A stretch of DNA of 64,000 bases, from NCBI RefSeq assembly GCF_901709675.1, contig NC_051100.1, positions 3,224,001 through 3,288,000 of the forward strand, given 5' to 3'. A program made the translations under genes and the position numbers. Position 1 is the stretch's first letter; every line of letters begins with the position of its first letter. Of the stretch, positions 58,986 to 64,000 are shown piece after piece. Origin of the DNA: Syngnathus acus (lineage: Eukaryota; Chordata; Actinopteri; Syngnathiformes; Syngnathidae). Under the pieces are notes generated by a model. That model was given only the letters and a program-made list of their open reading frames with translations, ran no database searches and was not told where the DNA came from.

Positions 58986-61688
58986 ATGGTCTCGTCGTAT
59001 CCTTTACCGGAGGGCTTCTCCGAGTTTGATGTCTTCTCCCTGGGATCGTGCCTTCTGGTCGAGGGTGAGTTTTTTGCGCGTGGAATGTAGCCGCGGAAAA
59101 GCCCGCATGCAGCCGCGCTCACCCTCAGTGGGCGTAGGGTGCATGCGCGCCTCTCCTCCATTCCTTCATCCTCGGCAATTTCCACTTGAGTTTATTTATT
59201 TTTGTCGTGCGCAGTCGTTTGTTGCTATCTGATGACGCGCAAATGTTTGCGCGCGGCAAATGTTTGCGCGCGGCACCTGAGTGACAGCTGTCATCGTGTG
59301 CCGCCCTGACTTCTCAAAGGTCTGATGGGGTTCTTCTTAAACGCGGTCACCATCACCGCTTTCCTCAAAGTGAGAGAGCTGAGGACCCCAAGCAATTTCC
59401 TGGTGTTCAGTTTAGCCATGGCCGACATGGGCATCTCCATGAACGCCACCATTGCGGCTTTCTCCAGTTTCCTCAGGTGAGTAGCCGACGTGACGCGCAC
59501 GCTTCTTTCAGACGCTCTCGTCATCATCAATCGGCCAATCGTCTACTTTTCAAACTTTTTACAACGAGGATCACCTCAAAATAAATATTCTAGCATTATC
59601 ACAAATATTGAAATACTAGTCATTTAGAAGATATTTGACATAAATGTTAAGTAAACTAATTATTTAATAAAACAAACGGAACTGCTTTAAAATATGAAAT
59701 ACTGTTCTACACAAAAGTTAAATACAACTGAACTCTACAAATGGATTGCACTGGATTTTAAAAAGTGAGCCCGCAGAAATAATAATTGGGATTGATCAAA
59801 AACACTGCAGGCTCAAGGAATCCAATATTAACAAAAGATCCCGTCCACCTCACAGGTACTGGCCGTATGGCTCTGAGGGATGTCAGACTCACGGATTCCA
59901 GGGTTTCATGACAGCTCTCGCCAGCATCCACTTCATCGCTGCCATCGCCTGGGACAGATATCACCAGTACTGCACAAGTGAGTCCCGCTATGGAAAAACA
60001 AACAGTTTTAAGGCCCAACATTCAAGCTAATCTTAGGGAAAGCTAATGGATAAAAAGAATTCTGAGAAAATTGCTAAATATGGATGCCATGAAGTTTTCA
60101 TTATGTTTAATGGCTCCCATCTAATCCAAATACAGAATTCTGATTAATCAGTGGAGTAAAAATTAAGCAGATTAAGCCATTTGTTTTCATTTCAGGGTGC
60201 GGCCATTTTGGCATTTGACATTAAAGTGCTTTCGGGTTCGCATTGTCACGTCGACAATTTCCGTGGCCAACAGGGGGCGGTATTGGACAAAATGTAAACA
60301 GTCAAATTGAAGTGCTTGATTACTAAACTGTGTTTTCTCCTCAGGGACAAAGCTGCAGTGGAGCAGCGCCGTCACTTTGGTCATCTTCATCTGGCTCTTC
60401 AGCGCCTTCTGGTCGGCCATGCCTCTCATCGGCTGGGGCGAGTACGACTACGAGCCCCTCAGGACCTGCTGCACTTTGGACTACAGCAAGGGCGACAGGT
60501 ATCACCACCGTCATTTTTGTCCCTCTCGTGTTCGGTACTGACTTCCACTTTATCCTCGTAGGAATTACGTCTCCTATTTGATCCCCATGAGCGTTTTCAA
60601 CATGGTCGTCCAAGTGTTTGTCGTTATGTCCTCCTACCAGTCCATTGCACAGAAATTCAAGAAGACTGGAAACACAAAGGTATGTTTACCGCAGATGGAA
60701 CAGCAACAAACAGACCTCAGTGCTGCCTAACGCGTTGCAGTGGTGTCATGTGGTACTACACTGGATTAAAAAAAACGTTGCGTGCGATACAACAATCCTG
60801 ACCGGAGTAGCCAACAGAAGCAGCACTCCCAAAGCGCAACTCCATCCAACACGCTTTGAAGTGGGCGAAACCGCAGGAATTCTCCCGCAAACGCACACAT
60901 GCAAACGCATTCCTCATGCTCTTCTCATTGAGAGCAACACAACACATTATGTAGGTCATCATCAATACACCACGACCCAGTGCATCTGTTAGCAATGAGG
61001 ACGATGGTCCAACAATGCGTGCGTAAGAGGGAAAAGCACAGTGGGGAATGCCGTGCCATGCACGAGGGAGGTTATGGCCGTTGCAATCCGGTTAGTCGCC
61101 AAAGGCTTTTTGCGTCACGTGTGGTTGGATTGGTCTTGGTGGGAACACTTTTATGACACAATAAAACACCTGCACAGCAACATGATTAGGCAACTCCAAT
61201 TTTATCAGTTGGACGTGTCAATTGAGCAGCTGAGCTATCAGGAAAATAATTCACATACCCACGCCCTCACTTTTGTGCAGTTCAATCCAAATACTCCCCT
61301 TAAAACCATGCTGCTGTGCTGGGGACCCTACGGCCTACTGGCCTTCTACGCTGCAGTGGAGAACGCTAACCTGGTCTCACCCAAGCTGAGGATGGTAAGG
61401 GCACGCCTCTTGATAGTCAATGTATTTTTGTGTGACTTTAATTTCTCAAGATGTGGTTTGATGTTTCTTGTATTTTGAATTGATTCAGTACTCCTTCCTG
61501 GTCTTTGGCGTTATAACATGCTTCTTCTTTCCTGTGTGTCACAGATGGCCCCCATCCTGGCCAAGACCTCCCCCACCTTTAACGTTTTCTTGTACGCTTT
61601 GGGGAACGAGAACTACCGAGGAGGAATCTGGCAGTTCCTCACTGGGGAGAAGATCGAAGTGCCTCAAGTTGACAACAAGTCCAAATAA
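58986..61688 (+). CDS. rgr: Retinal G protein-coupled receptor (RGR opsin)
   Basis: This seven-helix opsin of retinal pigment epithelium and Mueller glia binds all-trans-retinal and supports light-driven 11-cis-retinal formation. Exons are 58986-59064, 59320-59476, 59856-59977, 60345-60498, 60562-60679, 61281-61394 and 61545-61688. All are GT-AG and in phase, giving 295 residues (human 291-295). The retinal Schiff-base lysine falls at residue 255 (APILAKTSPT), the same number as in human RGR. C88 in YGSEGCQ and the Cys pair in TCCTLDYSKGD supply the extracellular disulfide. Helix 3 ends in DRY (112-114), whereas human RGR as I recall it has GRY. Helix 7 has NVFLYALGNE. The match to WPYGS.GCQ.HGFQGF.TALASI is very strong. 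Peropsin and RRH are excluded by these segments. Fish have rgra and rgrb; location beside lrit1/cdhr1 suggests the ancestral-locus copy. Confidence 0.96.
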
Positions 61689-63640
61689 ACTGCTGATGTT
61701 GCACAGTCATTTCATTTATGGTGGTAGTGGTTCACTTCAGGGTCACTTCCTGTTTAATATTATTACTTAATTGTTGTCGTTTTAATGGGTGAATCGTTAT
61801 CATTATTACCAGAGTATTATCATAATTACCACTTTATTGTATTAAATGTAGGGAAATTACAAAAACTGTACTCTAGTGATGTAGTGAGGATGTATTGCAA
61901 ATTCAGGTTGGACCTAAAAATATTTATAAAAAAAAAAAAACAGTTCTTGTTGAAATGTACATTGGACGGGGATTCTTTCACACTTTGTGACTCTCCTTCC
62001 AAAATAATCCAGACAAATAAGCACAACATTGCTCTGTTTATCTATTTTAGCAATGAATGGGGTGCGTGTCGCTGACAAGAGGTCACGCTCCAAAGGTCAC
62101 GCTTGACCTGTGTGTCTACTTTGCAATAATCACAGAAAACAAGACGACTCTTATTCCACGACACTCCCCTCGAGACACGAATCAGAGATTAGTCAACAAC
62201 TCCAGATTACGACCACATGTCGACACACTTGCACAGAAGGTCAACAAGCTTCCATCTCATCGCAAACACAATATTGGACGATGACATAAATGCTTAATCT
62301 ATTTTCAATGTTTGAATTGCTCCTCATTAATGTGAATTGTTCTTTTGAATGTGCAAATAATGACATATTCCTCTGTTTACAGTTTTGTATTGTTGGTTAT
62401 CATATAATCATTATTCCGACAGTAGGTTTCAAAAACCAACGGACTGTGTATCAGCCGCGTCGTTATTAGCACACGTTGCGCCTTTTGATTTCTTTTTCCT
62501 CCTGACATTTTCTTTGTTCCTCCCTGATGTATGTTCTGTTTCTAAACCTGATTTAACATGACAACAAATGATGAAATCTGTTCAACCTCTTGTGTCTTTT
62601 TGCCTTTTTTTTCACCCACCCCCCCCTCCGCCACGCTAAGCGCAGTGACAGACTAACGTAATGAAAATGCAACATGCGTGTGATTACAGTCAAGTGCAGG
62701 TTGGGGATAATAACACCCAGAGGTTGCGGCAGACAGTAGCAAGCCCCCAGCCAGTTGGTGTTGCTAAGTAGATTAACTGTTGACAGCCTGTCAGAGGTGT
62801 TATGTAATGACATGTGCAGCATCGCTCTCATTTTGTTGCAATCGGTTTGGGAACTTTTTTTTTTTTTTTGGGACGCAAAACGCCATCTCACTCGGCCACT
62901 GTAAAATGTACTTTCAATATTAACACAGGGATTAAATATAGGAAAATTTATTTTAAAAAAAAAAAGCAAATGATGATTAAAATGTAAGGTAAAAGTTGTA
63001 CCGAAATAAACATTTGAAAGCAAAGGTTAAATGAAAATGTGTTGTACTTATAAGTTAAACATAACAAAATTGTGCCTAACAAATACAATATAGTGATTAA
63101 TGTTAATTAAAAAAATAATAATTTAACGTGATGAACAGTTAATTCAGCAATTCTTGTGTAGCTAAAAAGTCAATGTACTCAAATACAATTCAATGTGGAC
63201 GGGATTGGCTGCACGCCAATGTAAAGCTTCATTGAGAAAGAAATGGTTTGAATTGACAGAAACAGAATGGCATAAATAGACACCGGAAGAAACAAGGCCA
63301 GACATGGCGATTCATTTTTTATTTCCTCTTTTTTGAAATTAATTTTATCATCCCCTAGCTGCTTCCTTCTCTTACAATCAAACATATTCAGGTACTTAGA
63401 GTTCACCGAGGATTATGTCTGCTCAACCAATAAATTTGTCATACGGGGCTTTTCGAGCGGATTACACAGCAACATGACCAATTTGGGGGGGGTGACCATG
63501 CACCACAACTTTCCCAGACATGAGAAGAAGTACAAGACTACTCCGACGGTCATGTGACCCACTGAGTTGATGCTTAAAATTCCATTACATAGTAGGACAA
63601 AACACAGATTTCAGCTAAAATATGCTTATTTATTTATCTG
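61689..63640. other. rgr 3' UTR and downstream intergenic
   Basis: An AATAAA overlaps the stop codon (61,684-61,689) but would leave almost no 3' UTR. Beyond a possible ATTAAA site no further exon is supported. Frames here are AT-rich and short. Confidence 0.5.
61841..61846 (+). terminator. Possible rgr polyadenylation signal
   Basis: ATTAAA lies 153 bases past the stop codon, the first plausible signal with a usable distance. Confidence 0.35.
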
Positions 63641-63699
63641 TTAGTGTCTTTGGCAACAAGCCATTAGGTAGGGGGGGCCTATCAGGGAGATTCATCAAT

Positions 63700-64000
63700 T
63701 CTGGTGTGTGTGTGTGTGTCGCTGATATGGGACAACTTGTGCCATCTCTCGGGAGCCCCCCTGTAGCCACCAGACGGCAATCTAGTGAAGGGGGCCTATT
63801 AACTCCCAACATAGTCATTTCAACGTAAAAGGCAGCGCCACTAATATGTCGATGATATGGGCCAATTTCAGCCGCCTCTCAGTCCCCCCCCCCCCCTACT
63901 CCCACCCCTTGTAGCAAACAGCCAGCAACAGCGAAAGGGCCCTAGTAGGGGGATTCCCGACGTATTACTGATTCGTATTGATATAGGCCAATGTTTGCCG
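63700..64000 (+). repeat. Degenerate tandem repeat (about 128 bp) running off the window
   Basis: TGATATGGGACAACTTGTGCC at 63,723 recurs as TGATATGGGCCAATTTCAGCC at 63,853 and TGATATAGGCCAATGTTTGCC at 63,979, periods of 130 and 126. Each copy holds CTCTC.G, a C-run, CTGTAGCC/TTGTAGCA, AGTGAAGGGGGCC/AGCGAAAGGGCCC. The first copy has a (GT)n tract directly before it. Confidence 0.75.

Noticed and set aside
60618-61478. Frames of 124 and 145 codons in rgr intron 5
   Set aside because: They are intronic sequence between exons 5 and 6. The real exon 6 (61,281-61,394) lies within the second frame and explains its protein-like part.
61684-61689. AATAAA overlapping the rgr stop as the polyadenylation signal
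   Set aside because: Cleavage 10-30 bases later would leave almost no 3' UTR. ATTAAA at 61,841 is more plausible.

Overview
This window is vertebrate nuclear DNA, most likely from a teleost fish with a compact genome. The evidence is small exons with GT-AG introns of mostly 80-900 bases, fish-type short interspersed repeats, (CA)n/(AG)n/(TA)n microsatellites, and a gene order matching human 10q22-q23. No prokaryotic, viral or CRISPR features were seen. All gene models below were built by reading splice junctions, checking reading phase and comparing by eye with remembered vertebrate proteins; no database search was run.

Layout. Positions 1-23,380 are gene-free: AT-rich, homeodomain-site-rich blocks that look like a regulatory gene desert, broken by microsatellites and a small dispersed repeat family. 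Positions 24,000-31,000 are a dense repeat complex: tRNA-Gln-derived SINE copies (plus orientation at 24.1-24.7 kb, minus orientation at 28.6-30.5 kb), a 234/235-bp satellite with a strong internal hairpin (24.8-27.0 kb), a related 157-bp variant, a roughly 200-bp three-copy tandem repeat, and a 1-kb interstitial telomere-like array (CCCTAA with a CTAGCT variant) flanked by 160-bp direct repeats.

Genes. chst3 (minus, 32.7-34.2 kb) encodes a Golgi chondroitin 6-O-sulfotransferase. A retinal cluster follows: cdhr1 (plus, 39.7-47.5 kb, photoreceptor cadherin), lrit2 (minus, 49.6-51.8 kb), lrit1 (minus, 52.8-56.4 kb) and rgr (plus, 59.0-61.7 kb). The order and orientation CDHR1(+)-LRIT2(-)-LRIT1(-)-RGR(+) is the same as in human. 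These genes act in outer retina: CDHR1 at forming outer-segment discs, LRIT proteins as LRR/Ig/FN3 membrane proteins of photoreceptors and their synapse, and RGR as a retinal-binding opsin of RPE/Mueller glia that supports 11-cis-retinal supply. OTX/CRX-type TAATCC cores lie just upstream of cdhr1, lrit2 and lrit1. A TCACGTGA E-box lies upstream of rgr.

Best leads. (1) Downstream of the lrit1 UGA the frame stays open for 105 codons of Pro/His-rich sequence, a possible readthrough or alternative C-terminus. (2) cdhr1 has two mutually exclusive last coding exons, each with its own membrane span but with very different cytoplasmic tails. (3) The repeat complex shows a palindromic array edge, a switch of monomer type with shared ends, and a 410-bp higher-order duplication in the telomere-like array. 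I found no clearly new biological system.
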